DNA of 64,000 bases from Endozoicomonas sp. 8E (GCF_032883915.1 NZ_CP120717.1:6216501-6280500), one strand, 5' to 3'. Shown: positions 47,829-56,656, counted from the first letter of the stretch. Notes: generated from the sequence alone by a model not told the origin. Made by a program: numbers and translations.

Positions 47829-48658
47829 CAGATACTCTTCCTGTAGATACGCTGGTCTCGATCCGTTACTTCCAGCTGATTACCGATGGAACTGAAGAGA
47901 ATATTTTCCCGTTTGCCAACACAGAGCACGCCTCTGGAACACAGGCTGTCAAACAGCAGTTGCAGTACCCGATCCTGAAGCTCCTGATTAAAATAAATGA
48001 GTACATTTCGACAGAGAATCAGGTTCATTTCTCCGAATACACCATCCGTCACCAGATTATGATTAGCAAAGGTAATATGCTCAGCCAGTCGTCCATTGAA
48101 CTTCACAGAGTCATATCCTCTGTGACAGTAATCTGATAACTCTTTCTTGCCCCCTGCCTTCTGGTAGTTCTCTTCATAGAGGGCCATCTCTTTTTCGGGA
48201 TAGATACCGGTTTTGGCATGACGCAATGCCTGATCGTTAAAGTCTGTGGCGTAGATCTGACTGCGCTCCAGCAGACCCTCTTCATCGAGGAGAATAGCCA
48301 TGGAGTATGCTTCCTGCCCACTGGCGCAGCCTGCATGCCAGACTTTGATAAACGGGTAGGTCTTCAGAATCGGGACTATGTTTTCCCTCAGAGACTTGAA
48401 GAAATCAGGGTTCCGGAACATCTCTGTCACGACCACTGACATATCTTTAACAAAAGCGGCGAAAGCAGATTCATCATGAAGAAACAGTGGAATCAAGTCA
48501 CTGATGTGCTGAACACCCGACATCTTCATGTGCCTTCTGACACGACGCATTAAGGATGCCCTGGCATAGCTGCCAAACTGATAACCATACTTTTCCTGAA
48601 CAGCGCTTAGCAGTAGTTTCAGTTCAAAATCCTGATCCGAATCCCCGGGTTCTGTCAT
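47828..48658 (-). CDS. CheR-type protein-glutamate methyltransferase
   Basis: The 276 residues have the N-terminal helical CheR domain (RRVRRHMKMSGV) and the SAM-dependent methyltransferase domain. Visible motifs are VTEMFRNP (78-85, family TEFFR), HAGCASGQEAYS (108-119, the SAM site), ATDFN and LILCRNVLIYFN. The enzyme methylates glutamates of receptor proteins. Its ATG overlaps the kinase stop (ATGA), and its stop overlaps cheB. Together with the receiver-less CheB this gives a local adaptation module for the sensor kinase pathway; the pairing is inferred from the operon. Confidence 0.93.
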   Translation of the reverse strand: MTEPGDSDQDFELKLLLSAVQEKYGYQFGSYARASLMRRVRRHMKMSGVQHISDLIPLFLHDESAFAAFVKDMSVVVTEMFRNPDFFKSLRENIVPILKTYPFIKVWHAGCASGQEAYSMAILLDEEGLLERSQIYATDFNDQALRHAKTGIYPEKEMALYEENYQKAGGKKELSDYCHRGYDSVKFNGRLAEHITFANHNLVTDGVFGEMNLILCRNVLIYFNQELQDRVLQLLFDSLCSRGVLCVGKRENILFSSIGNQLEVTDRDQRIYRKSI

Positions 48659-51600
48659 TTAAATAACCAGACCTTCATCATTTCAGTCAGCTTGTCGATA
48701 TTCACTGGCTTGGTCATATAATCATTGGCTCCTGCTTCTATGCACTTTGCCTTATCATCGGACATGGCCTTGGCTGTCAGTGCAATGACTGGCATATTCT
48801 TAAGCCGGTCAATTTCACGCATTCTGGTCATGGCTTCATAGCCATCCATCACCGGCATCATGATGTCCATCAGCACCAGCTCAATACCGTCTTCTTCATC
48901 AAGTTTGTCGAGGGCATTTTGTCCATTGTCAGCAATGACCACTTCCAGCCCCAGCCCCTGCAAACCCTTGGACAATGCAAAGGTATTACGAAGATCATCA
49001 TCCACCAGCAGGATTTTATGACCTTTCAGCGACTTGTTATTCAGGGTCCCTGCTGCTGACTTCAATTCAGCGGGAGCCGACTTTTCAACAGAATGGATGA
49101 ACAGACTGACCTCATCCATCACCCTCTCAGAAGCGTAATCTCCCTTCATAACCAGAGCACGGGTATATTTCTGCAGCTCTTTCTGGTCTTCAGTCGTCAA
49201 CTCCTTATCAGTATGGATGACGATTGATGGCATATTGTCACCCATCTTTTCCTGAAGTTTCTGTAAAAACGCCAGACCACTGCTGTCGGGTAAATCAACA
49301 TCCATCACCAGACACTGCCACTGATTCTCTGACATCGACTTTTCGGCTTCTTCAGCGGATGAAGCCACGGCGATGTTCATCCCCTTTTCTGTCAGCATTT
49401 TCGCGAGGTGCGATCGACTCTCTGCATCACTGTCCAATAGCAGAGCATGTTGGATATCTTCTGACAGAGCCGTTTCAAGCGTGCTGAAAACCGTTTCCAG
49501 ATCATCTATAGACACCGGCTTGACCAGGTAACCAACCGCTCCCTGCCGGTCTGACTCGTCAGGATCACGACCTGACACGATATGGACCGGTATATCTTTT
49601 GTCACATCATCCTTCTGCAACTGCCTGAGTACCTCTTCACCATCCATATCTGGCAGGCCCAGATCAAGAATAATGGCTATTGGCTGCTCTTTGATCGCTG
49701 TCTGAATCCCCTCCTTACCACTGGCCTCCACTAGACATTGATAACCATGACTACCGGAAAGCTGTTTGACGATATCCGAAAAGTGCTCGTCATCTTCAAT
49801 GATCAGAATATTCTTGCCAGCCTCTGACGTCTTCTTTTTGGTCGGCATCTTTTCAGCTACAGGAGCCGGTTCAGCTTTAGCTTTTTTTTCAGCAGTAGCA
49901 GAGGCTATTTTTTGATAACCGTCACTGGTGGTGGATGAATGACTGTCAGCCATGACTTCTCCGCCATCGAGTGAGCAGACAGCATTATCAGGCAGATACA
50001 CCGTAAACGTTGTCCCTTCTCCTTCAACACTTTCTATGCCGATATAACCACCCAGCATAGAAGACAGCTCACGCGAGATAGCCAGACCCAACCCGGTTCC
50101 ACCGTACTTTCTGCTGGTGGAGCCATCCGCTTGCTGGAATGCTTCAAACACGGCGTCCTGCTTTTCTTTAGGGATCCCTATCCCGGTATCCCTGACCGCA
50201 AAACCAACATAGGTTTCATTACCATGGTCTGTCTTGCGGATTGAGTTAAAGACCCGAATATAGACACCACCCTTTTCCGTAAACTTGAAGGCATTAGACA
50301 GGAAGTTTTTGAGAACCTGCATAACCCTCTGGCTATCGGACAAAATCACCCTGGTCGTGCCCGGATCAATATCCACAGCAAAATCCAGTCCCTTGTTGTC
50401 AGCCAGAGGTTTGAACAGAGTCCGCATACTGGAGCACAACTCTTCGATATCCATGTCCTCAAGATTGATACTCATCTTCCCGGCTTCAACCTTGGATAAA
50501 TCGAGAATGTCGTTGATTAGATCCAGAAGTTCCTTACCACCGCTATAGATCACCTGGGCGGATTCAATCTGGTCTTCGTTCAGGTTACCTTCGTCATTAT
50601 CTGCGAGCATCTGCGCCAGAAGGAGCAATGAGTTGAGAGGCGTGCGTAATTCATGGGACATATTGGCCAGGAACTCAGACTTGTATTTACTGGCCTGTTC
50701 CAACTCTTTTGCCTTGTCTTCCAGGGTTTTTCTTGAAAGCTCAATATCCAGGTTTTTCCGTTCAATCTCGGCTTTCTGTTGTTGCAGCAGCTCGGTTTTC
50801 TCCTCCAGCTCGGCGTTAGACTTCTGCATTTCCTCACTCTGGGCTTTCAGCTCTTCCTGAGACTCTTCCAGCACTCTGGCGCGGCTTTCCAGCTCATCAT
50901 TCACTGAGCGCAACTCTTCCTGTTGCTCTTTCATGGCTTCCGATTGCCGTGTGGTCTTTTCGAGCAGCTGATTGACACGAGTACGATACTGGGCAGAGTT
51001 AATACCAATAGCGACACTTTCCAGGGCATCTTCCAGAAAGCCTCTCTGCTCACCCGTCAGCTCTCTGATAAGGGCAAACTCCAGCACACCCTTAACTTCT
51101 CCTTCATAGACAAGCGGTACGGTAATAATCACTTTCGGAGAAGTACTGCCCAATCCCGATTCAATTTTGATGTAATCTTCTGGGATGCTGGTCAGTTCAA
51201 TGGCCTGCTTCTCCATAGCCGCCTGCCCCACCAGACCTTCCCCAATCTCGAAACTGTTTTTGCTTTGCTGGCGTTTTTTCCAGGCGTAGGATGCCATCAG
51301 CTGCAATCGCTTCTCATCATTCATGACATACATGGCACCCGTCTGCATATCAAGATAGCGGGCAAGGTAGGAAACGATGTTTTTACAGACCTCTGATAAC
51401 TCCTGCTCTCCCCTCATACAGTTATTCAAGCCTGCCTGACCTTCCTGCTGCCAGCTTTTGCGATCGTTATCACTGATGACATTTCTCAACTTCTCTGTCA
51501 TCTCAGAAAAGCTGCGACTCAGGTCACTGATTTCATTGTGACCACTGAGCACAGCACCCTGAGCGTAATCTCCCGACGCAACCCGGTTGACCCAGGCCGT

Positions 51601-52815
51601 GATGCTTCTGATGGGTCTGACCAACCTCCGGGTAATAACCAGTGCAATCAAAATAACAACCAAGGCTGTTATGGCTGTGATATAGATCAGGCGGTTTCTG
51701 AACTGAACTACTGAGGCGAAAGCATCCTCTTGGCTCACTTCAGAGATCAGAGCCATAGGCGTGCCGGCTACCTCAATGGCATAAAAAGTTCCCAGAACCC
51801 TCTCTCCATACACATTGGTGTAGCTCTTGATATGAAAATTTTGATCGACCTTATGACTGTCGGAGGCTTCTGAATGAAGATCAAGCTCTCCGCCAAAAAG
51901 TTCATTCAACTCTGCACCGCTATCAATACCGTGACTTTCATCGTCCATGTCATGGTCATGGATTTCATGGAATACCCCTTCGGCATCAATATGAGCAACC
52001 CAGTCTTGCGTCAGGATATTATCTGCTTTCAATATCATGGACTGGCTTGAATCCAAATCTGTACCGTAGCGAATGTAGCCATCCTCGCCAATGAGATAAG
52101 ATTTCAGTGCATCACTAAACTGGTTTTCACTCTCAAAAATGTTTTGAACATTATGGGCCAGAATCTGGACCGCCAGAAAGCCGATTGCTTTCTCTCCCTC
52201 GTCCACCAGCGGCAGAATAAAGAAACTGACTTTCTGATCTCCGATGGGTGGATACGCAGTCACATCAGCATATTTGGGCACCAAATCTTCAAGGCTCTCA
52301 CGGGCAGCTTTTGCAAATGAGGTATTGGCAAGGGTCCCATTGAAAATGTTCTGGCCCAGATCGTCGTAGGCATTCACGGTGAAGAGAATATTGCCTTCCG
52401 TATCCCCCAGAATCAGGTCGGAGTAATCGTAGTAACGTAAAAAGTCTACAAACTCACTGGAGTACTGAGTCAGAATCTGGTTGTAACTGTCGGAATTAAT
52501 GAACGTTTCCGTTGATTTTCTGAGATCCTTATGACCCTTGATCAGATGCAACAGGAACTCCCGGGCCACCCCGGCCTTGATAAACAGGTTGGTCACTACT
52601 GAGTCAAAATAATCATTAATTTGCTGGCTCAATAACTGGTTGACGGTACTCAACTGCTCATAGCGAGTCTGAACTATGGTTTGCTTCCCCTCGCGGTATT
52701 CGTTGAAACCGATCACCGTAATGGGTCCGAGCGAGAGAATCATGAACCAGGCAAAGAGTATTACCGACAGACCATGCCTGAATTTTCTTTCAGTTGATTG
52801 TTGTGCATCCTGCAT
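48655..52815 (-). CDS. Membrane hybrid sensor histidine kinase: Cache, HAMP, GAF, kinase, three receivers
   Basis: The protein has 1386 residues. TM1 is at about 16-36 and TM2 at about 378-398, enclosing a large periplasmic Cache-like sensor. A His/Asp-rich loop lies at 283-295 (H283, H286, H288, H295). A HAMP segment follows TM2, then a GAF domain (about 480-620), a long coiled coil (about 630-705), HisKA with H721 in SHELRTPLNS, and HATPase_c (NAFKFTEKG, DTGIGIP, GGTGLGLAI). Three receivers follow, with phospho-acceptors D1051, D1172 and D1317. The second is less typical and lacks a clear conserved Lys in the usual context. There is no Hpt domain. It is the first gene of the operon with cheR, cheB and a diguanylate cyclase. 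Confidence 0.93.
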   Translation of the reverse strand: MQDAQQSTERKFRHGLSVILFAWFMILSLGPITVIGFNEYREGKQTIVQTRYEQLSTVNQLLSQQINDYFDSVVTNLFIKAGVAREFLLHLIKGHKDLRKSTETFINSDSYNQILTQYSSEFVDFLRYYDYSDLILGDTEGNILFTVNAYDDLGQNIFNGTLANTSFAKAARESLEDLVPKYADVTAYPPIGDQKVSFFILPLVDEGEKAIGFLAVQILAHNVQNIFESENQFSDALKSYLIGEDGYIRYGTDLDSSQSMILKADNILTQDWVAHIDAEGVFHEIHDHDMDDESHGIDSGAELNELFGGELDLHSEASDSHKVDQNFHIKSYTNVYGERVLGTFYAIEVAGTPMALISEVSQEDAFASVVQFRNRLIYITAITALVVILIALVITRRLVRPIRSITAWVNRVASGDYAQGAVLSGHNEISDLSRSFSEMTEKLRNVISDNDRKSWQQEGQAGLNNCMRGEQELSEVCKNIVSYLARYLDMQTGAMYVMNDEKRLQLMASYAWKKRQQSKNSFEIGEGLVGQAAMEKQAIELTSIPEDYIKIESGLGSTSPKVIITVPLVYEGEVKGVLEFALIRELTGEQRGFLEDALESVAIGINSAQYRTRVNQLLEKTTRQSEAMKEQQEELRSVNDELESRARVLEESQEELKAQSEEMQKSNAELEEKTELLQQQKAEIERKNLDIELSRKTLEDKAKELEQASKYKSEFLANMSHELRTPLNSLLLLAQMLADNDEGNLNEDQIESAQVIYSGGKELLDLINDILDLSKVEAGKMSINLEDMDIEELCSSMRTLFKPLADNKGLDFAVDIDPGTTRVILSDSQRVMQVLKNFLSNAFKFTEKGGVYIRVFNSIRKTDHGNETYVGFAVRDTGIGIPKEKQDAVFEAFQQADGSTSRKYGGTGLGLAISRELSSMLGGYIGIESVEGEGTTFTVYLPDNAVCSLDGGEVMADSHSSTTSDGYQKIASATAEKKAKAEPAPVAEKMPTKKKTSEAGKNILIIEDDEHFSDIVKQLSGSHGYQCLVEASGKEGIQTAIKEQPIAIILDLGLPDMDGEEVLRQLQKDDVTKDIPVHIVSGRDPDESDRQGAVGYLVKPVSIDDLETVFSTLETALSEDIQHALLLDSDAESRSHLAKMLTEKGMNIAVASSAEEAEKSMSENQWQCLVMDVDLPDSSGLAFLQKLQEKMGDNMPSIVIHTDKELTTEDQKELQKYTRALVMKGDYASERVMDEVSLFIHSVEKSAPAELKSAAGTLNNKSLKGHKILLVDDDLRNTFALSKGLQGLGLEVVIADNGQNALDKLDEEDGIELVLMDIMMPVMDGYEAMTRMREIDRLKNMPVIALTAKAMSDDKAKCIEAGANDYMTKPVNIDKLTEMMKVWLFK

Positions 52816-52857
52816 TTATCTGGCCATCCCTGCCACTTAAATCCCAAGTATTTACGG

Positions 52858-52863
52858 TATAAT
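52858..52863 (+). promoter_or_regulatory. Candidate -10 box (TATAAT) before the interrupted gene
   Basis: A perfect TATAAT lies about 110 bases upstream of the ATG at 52972, between divergent genes. No good -35 box is seen at 17 bases spacing, so this is only a candidate. Confidence 0.3.
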
Positions 52864-52971
52864 GCACCTACAGCCTGAATTGCCAGACTCCAGTAGTTTA
52901 TCTCTTATTGCATCGCCTCTTTAAGGTAAAGTTTTAGAGCCGATAAGCAGGGAAATACTACCGGTTATCCA

Positions 52972-53344
52972 ATGGGGCTGACTGACTTTTGTAGACCCAC
53001 ACCGTCTGAGGAAATCAGGAGCGAAGAAATGGATGGAAAAGGTAAACTCCAGCCTCTGCGAACCGGCCCTCTACCCCCGAGGGAAACCGATCACCCAGAT
53101 AAGGAAAGGAAGGCTCAGGCAGACCATAAAACCGACCCTGTGACAAAATCAATCAAGAGCCCTTCCCGGGAAATAGGCTTAAGGTCTGACAGTCACTACG
53201 GCTCATACCCTGAAGATACAAGCCTCCGGGAGCGAGAAATCACTGCTGAAACAGTTAAAATCCAGCCGGTGCCAGATGAGGTAGATGCCAGAAGCCCCTA
53301 CCAGACCGACCAACTGCTATTTGATAATGCTCTGTCCACTACGA
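52972..53344 (+). pseudogene. 5' part of a hypothetical gene interrupted by the IS605-type element
   Basis: The ORF begins with MGLTDFCRPTPSEE and encodes about 124 polar, charged residues (many K, D, E, P, S) up to DNALSTT, where the IS end begins. The frame runs on into the element, antisense to tnpB, but that part is not expected to be real. The likely continuation is at 55181-55600 beyond the element; if the left IS boundary lies near 55178-55179, the two parts join in frame. No family recognised. Confidence 0.5.
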
Positions 53345-53500
53345 TTGACATCCTCCTCCAGCTAGGTCGCTGGAGGATTCCTGTTGCTAGACAGCTACTT
53401 TCTCACGATTTCGCTGAAGTTCCTGCTTCTTCAAAGGCTCTAACGAACCCTCTCCACAGGCTAAAACGCTGTGCCCCAACGCTAGTATATTTTTTGCAGC
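53345..53500 (-). ncRNA. Probable omega RNA (reRNA) of the TnpB nuclease
   Basis: In IS605 elements the guide RNA for TnpB comes from the tnpB 3' end and the element's right end, with the guide taken from the flanking DNA. Here that places the scaffold over the end of tnpB and the hairpin at 53354-53377, and the guide in host sequence just below 53345. This rests on family knowledge and position; the 5' boundary is arbitrary. Confidence 0.4.
53354..53377 (-). other. Right-end hairpin of the IS605-type element
   Basis: The arms TCCTCCAGC (53354-53362) and GCTGGAGGA (53369-53377) are perfect, with a six-base loop. The hairpin lies 10 bases past the tnpB stop and is expected to be bound by TnpA as single-stranded DNA. 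Confidence 0.7.
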
Positions 53501-54643
53501 CTGAATATCTGCATTCTCAGAATGACCGCAAGCCACACACTCGAATTTTGCCTGAGTATTTCTGTTTGCCTTCTCAGTGTGACCACAAGAGCTACATGCT
53601 TGGCTGGTATATGCCGGATTAACCGCAACCACTTCACCACCTAACCAGCCCTGCTTATACTCAAGCTGCCGTCTGAACTCATACCATCCCTGATCGAGAA
53701 TGGATTTGTTAAGTCCAGACTTGGCCCTCACATTTTTACCGTGTTTCTCTGCAGTGCCCTTTGCAGACTTGGACATATTCGATACCTTCAGATTCTCAAC
53801 CACAATCATTGCGTGATTTTTGCTAATTTCGGTTGAGGTTTTGTGAAGGTAATCAGCCCGACAACTGGCTATTTTACTGTGAATGCGGCTAATACGCTGA
53901 TTTTGCTTTTTCCAGTTTTCGGAGAACTTCACTTTGCGGGAGAGCTTTCTTTGTTCTCTGGCAAGCTGTCTCTCGTGTTTCCTGAAAGCATTAATCGGTT
54001 TGTACTGCTTACCGCTGGACAGCGTGACAAACTTGGCAATACCCATATCCAGACCAACCGCTTTTTCAGAAGGGTGAACCGGAGTTGTTAATTCTTGCTC
54101 GGTTTGAAAACTAATAAACCAATGGCCTGATTTACGGGTAATGGTGCAATTCTTTATCTCACCTTCTATGTTGCGAGACTTGCGGAATTTTACCCAACCC
54201 AATTTACTTGGCAGTTTTACTCTGCGATTTTCAACCTTGCAGTACTTGGAGAACTGCATGATACGAATTGAGTTATGGTGATCTTGGTTTCGCTTCTTGA
54301 AGCATGGCTTTTCAAACTGGACTTCCTTGATTTTCCCGGCTTTGAGTTTTGCCAGATCGTCAAAGTGACGTTTCCATGCCGCACCAAGATCATTCAGTTT
54401 TTGCTGCAAGGCAACGGCATTTCCCTGAGTAAGAAAGCTCGTTTCTTCGTCTTTTTTCCATACTGGAAGCCACTTGTGCATGGTATAAGATGATGGAATT
54501 TTTTCGCCAGACTCCCACTTTTCATTGCAGATGCTCAATGCTTTATTCCAGACAAAGCGAGCTGTGCCACAAAGCTGCATGAGTCTTACATGCTGCTCTG
54601 GTGTTGCCTTCAGTCTGAATTTATATGCCTTGAGAATCTTCAT
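53387..54643 (-). CDS. TnpB: RNA-guided RuvC-like nuclease of IS605 element
   Basis: The 418 residues match a complete TnpB. It starts MKILKAYKFRLKATPEQ (the usual N-terminal OrfB domain). The RuvC residues are D199 (VGLDMGIAK), E283 (IVVENLKVSN) and D379 (ENADIQAAKN). The zinc ribbon has C350, C353, C369 and C372. All catalytic residues are present, so the nuclease should be active. It cuts DNA next to a short motif guided by RNA from the right end and helps keep the element in place. It is divergent from tnpA with 108 bases between them. Confidence 0.95.
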   Translation of the reverse strand: MKILKAYKFRLKATPEQHVRLMQLCGTARFVWNKALSICNEKWESGEKIPSSYTMHKWLPVWKKDEETSFLTQGNAVALQQKLNDLGAAWKRHFDDLAKLKAGKIKEVQFEKPCFKKRNQDHHNSIRIMQFSKYCKVENRRVKLPSKLGWVKFRKSRNIEGEIKNCTITRKSGHWFISFQTEQELTTPVHPSEKAVGLDMGIAKFVTLSSGKQYKPINAFRKHERQLAREQRKLSRKVKFSENWKKQNQRISRIHSKIASCRADYLHKTSTEISKNHAMIVVENLKVSNMSKSAKGTAEKHGKNVRAKSGLNKSILDQGWYEFRRQLEYKQGWLGGEVVAVNPAYTSQACSSCGHTEKANRNTQAKFECVACGHSENADIQAAKNILALGHSVLACGEGSLEPLKKQELQRNREKVAV

Positions 54644-54751
54644 TGATGCAATCAGTGTGTTAATCTTTAATGCTTAAATTACATAGCATAAAATGGAATA
54701 TTAAGCATTAGTATATAAGAAATAAAGAAAGGCCGACACAGTGCTTATACT

Positions 54752-55117
54752 TTGCACTGCCACATTGTTTTTGTGACAAAGTACAGAAAGAAGGTGCTTG
54801 GCGAGTTGCATCTAGCCAGACTCAGAGAAATATTTTCTGAGATATGCGGAAACTTTGAGGCAGAGCTAACAGACTGCAATGGAGAGGCAGACCACGTTCA
54901 CCTGTTGGTTGAGTATTCACCCAACACGCCAGCCATTGCGAAACTAGTAAACAGTCTGAAAGCTGTTTCATCCAGACGATTAAGGCAGGAGTTTTGTGAT
55001 ATTGCAGGTGCGTACCGAAAGCCGGTTTTGTGGTCAAGATCGTACTTTGCTGGGAGCTGCGGCGGAGCCCCTCTGGAGGTAATTAAACAATACATAGAGA
55101 ACCAGAATCAGCCCTAA
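54752..55117 (+). CDS. TnpA: Y1 (HUH) transposase of IS605 element
   Basis: The ORF from TTG 54752 has 121 residues with the HUH pair H48 and H50 (ADHVHLLVE) and the nucleophile Y114 (VIKQYIENQ). Homology continues upstream of the TTG (EIKKGRHSAYT), as in other IS200/IS605 transposases. That stretch has no ATG, GTG or TTG and is directly preceded by TAA (54716-54718); only ATA 54722 is near-cognate. The start may be defective, or TTG may be used with a shortened N-terminus. The stop lies inside the hairpin at 55109-55124. Confidence 0.85.
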   Translation: MHCHIVFVTKYRKKVLGELHLARLREIFSEICGNFEAELTDCNGEADHVHLLVEYSPNTPAIAKLVNSLKAVSSRRLRQEFCDIAGAYRKPVLWSRSYFAGSCGGAPLEVIKQYIENQNQP

Positions 55118-55158
55118 GGGGCTGAATGAAATTCACCTCCCGCCTAGCTCGGCGGGAG
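55109..55158. other. Left-end hairpins of the IS605-type element
   Basis: Two perfect hairpins follow each other: CAGCCC-TAAG-GGGCTG (55109-55124, holding the tnpA stop) and CTCCCGCC-TAGCTC-GGCGGGAG (55137-55158). The second is the likely TnpA binding structure of the left end; the first may also act in termination. Confidence 0.6.
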
Positions 55159-55180
55159 CACTCTTTCAAGCGCAGGTAGA

Positions 55181-55600
55181 ATGTTAATTCGCTACCACGC
55201 CCATCACTCACGTAACAAACTTCCATTCTGGATTCAATCAAATCGATACCCTGTTCGGCAATTTCGGGCCTATCAGCTACTGGGAATGGGTAAAAAGAAC
55301 CCTGCGCGCCATGAAATGCTTCAGGCCACAATGAGCCAACTTGAGCAGAAGTTTGTAAATCATAGAGAGGATTTAGTCAGCAAGCGATCACCTCGACACT
55401 CTGTCATTGCCTCTGACCTGTTTAATACTCTGGCAGCCATTCAGGTTTTTCTGGGCAAAACAGCTGAAGCAGAAAAAACCATTCAACAAGGCTTTGATTT
55501 TTAACCTGACAGTACCATTTTCAGCCTTCAGGATGCCCGGTACGATCTCGGAATTACTGATGAGCGTGTGCTTCAGGACTTCCCTCCCAAGTCACCCTGA
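55181..55600 (+). pseudogene. 3' part of the interrupted hypothetical gene
   Basis: From 55181 the frame reads MLIRYHAHHSRNKLPFW and continues for 107 residues to TAA 55502-55504. After the TAA the same frame stays open for 31 codons (PDSTIFSLQDARYDLG) to TGA 55598-55600 with protein-like composition. The internal TAA suggests decay after the IS insertion. A helical region (about 40-105) holds AAIQVFLGKTAEAEKTIQQ. No family recognised. Confidence 0.45.
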
Positions 55601-55614
55601 AGCTTCTTGTCCAA

Positions 55615-55722
55615 TCAATAAATTGTCTTGATCAGCCAGACCATGATACTGGCCAGGCTGTAAAAAGAGCAGGTTAACAGGGCAACTTCCTGAAGGGACA
55701 ACCGATCATTCGAAACTTCCAT
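55615..55722 (-). CDS. Possible small membrane protein (35 residues)
   Basis: On the minus strand, ATG at 55722 is preceded by GAGG at a fitting distance (GAGGTAAGCATT). The ORF encodes MEVSNDRLSLQEVALLTC and then SFYSLASIMVWLIKTIY: one hydrophobic segment with a polar front. An in-frame ATG at 55743 is an alternative start without a good ribosome binding site. It lies upstream of no known gene. Support is the ribosome binding site and composition only. Confidence 0.35.
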   Translation of the reverse strand: MEVSNDRLSLQEVALLTCSFYSLASIMVWLIKTIY

Positions 55723-55743
55723 AATGCTTACCTCGTACTTCAT

Positions 55744-55936
55744 AATCGCTATTCAACATTACACTTCTCAGTGTAGCGATCAGAATCGGCGCCCGAATGG
55801 CCTGCAAAACGTCAGAAGCCTTATGCTAACAGGGGTCCAGTCTGTTTCGATCCTATCAGTGTCCATAAGCAGGAATAGATGAACGGTCTTTTGATAGTCC
55901 AGACTAACTGACCGGCTGTTTTTCGCCAGAAAAGCG
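55744..55936. other. Gap between the small ORF and livF
   Basis: I see no gene here. A short inverted repeat CACTTCTCAGTGTAG-like sequence occurs near 55760-55780. No clear terminator with a U-run is found after livF. Confidence 0.3.
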
Positions 55937-56656
55937 TCAGGCTCCCAGATAAGCCTTCTGAACAGCGTCGTCCGCCAACAGCTCATCACTGCCACCTTGA
56001 AGCACGATACGACCGTTTTCCAGAACATAACCCCGGTCTGCCAGTCTCAGAGCCTGATTGGCATTCTGCTCCACCAGAAAAACCGTAACGCCTTCTTCCC
56101 GGAGGCGTTCAATAATTTCAAAGATCTGCTGGATAACAATCGGTGCCAGCCCCAGACTGGGCTCATCCAGTAACAGCAAATCCGGACTGCTCATCAAGGC
56201 TCTGGCGATCGCCAGCATCTGTTGCTCTCCTCCGGACATGGTGCCGCCTCTCTGGTGCAGTCTCTCTTTCAGACGCGGGAAGAGCTCCAGTACATATTCA
56301 TAGTTTTTACGGAAAGGCTCACCATCCACAAAAAAACCACCCATAGTGAGATTTTCTTCGACGGTCAGTCTGGAAAAAATTCTCCGCCCTTCTGGCACAA
56401 CAGCAATGCCTGAGCGCATGATTTCGGAGGTAGGGCGACCTGCTAACTCCTGCCCCCTGTAGAGTATGGAGCCAGATTCGGCCCTGGGTTCACCACAAAT
56501 GGTCATCAGTAATGAAGACTTGCCAGCACCATTGGCGCCTATCAGAGTGACAATCTCACCTGCCGAGATATCTACACTGACGGCATCCAGAGCCTGGATC
56601 TTTCCATAGAAGGTTGACACGTTTCGAATGCTGAGAAGTGGTTCAGGTGCTGACAT
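55937..56656 (-). CDS. LivF: ATP-binding protein of branched-chain amino acid ABC transporter
   Basis: The 239 residues show Walker A GANGAGKS (40-47), the signature SGGEQ (141-145), Walker B LLLLDEPS (160-167) and Gln in the switch position (LVEQN), as usual for LivF. It is one of two cytoplasmic ATPases that drive import of leucine, isoleucine, valine or related compounds through LivHM. It is the last gene of the liv operon, 147 bases after livG. That gap is larger than between the other liv genes and holds no gene I can support. Confidence 0.95.
   Translation of the reverse strand: MSAPEPLLSIRNVSTFYGKIQALDAVSVDISAGEIVTLIGANGAGKSSLLMTICGEPRAESGSILYRGQELAGRPTSEIMRSGIAVVPEGRRIFSRLTVEENLTMGGFFVDGEPFRKNYEYVLELFPRLKERLHQRGGTMSGGEQQMLAIARALMSSPDLLLLDEPSLGLAPIVIQQIFEIIERLREEGVTVFLVEQNANQALRLADRGYVLENGRIVLQGGSDELLADDAVQKAYLGA

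Larger units (their letters stand above)
53345..55180 (-). mobile_element. IS605-type insertion sequence (tnpB and tnpA divergent)
   Basis: The element contains tnpB (minus strand) and a Y1 transposase gene tnpA (plus strand), transcribed away from each other as in the IS605 group. The right end, beyond the tnpB 3' end, carries a 9-bp hairpin (TCCTCCAGC and GCTGGAGGA, 53354-53377). On the minus strand it then reads GGATGTCAA, which I take as the cleavage site. The other end, beyond tnpA, carries hairpins CAGCCC/GGGCTG (55109-55124) and CTCCCGCC/GGCGGGAG (55137-55158). The exact boundary on that side is uncertain (about 55160-55182). No direct repeats are expected for this family. Confidence 0.85.

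Noticed and set aside
53345-53622. Extension of the ORF at 52972 to 53622 as a real protein end
   Set aside because: This part lies inside the IS element, antisense to the tnpB 3' end, so it is a chance continuation.
55407-55631. Plus-strand ORF of 74 codons
   Set aside because: It overlaps the better supported frame at 55181-55600 and has no family-like composition.
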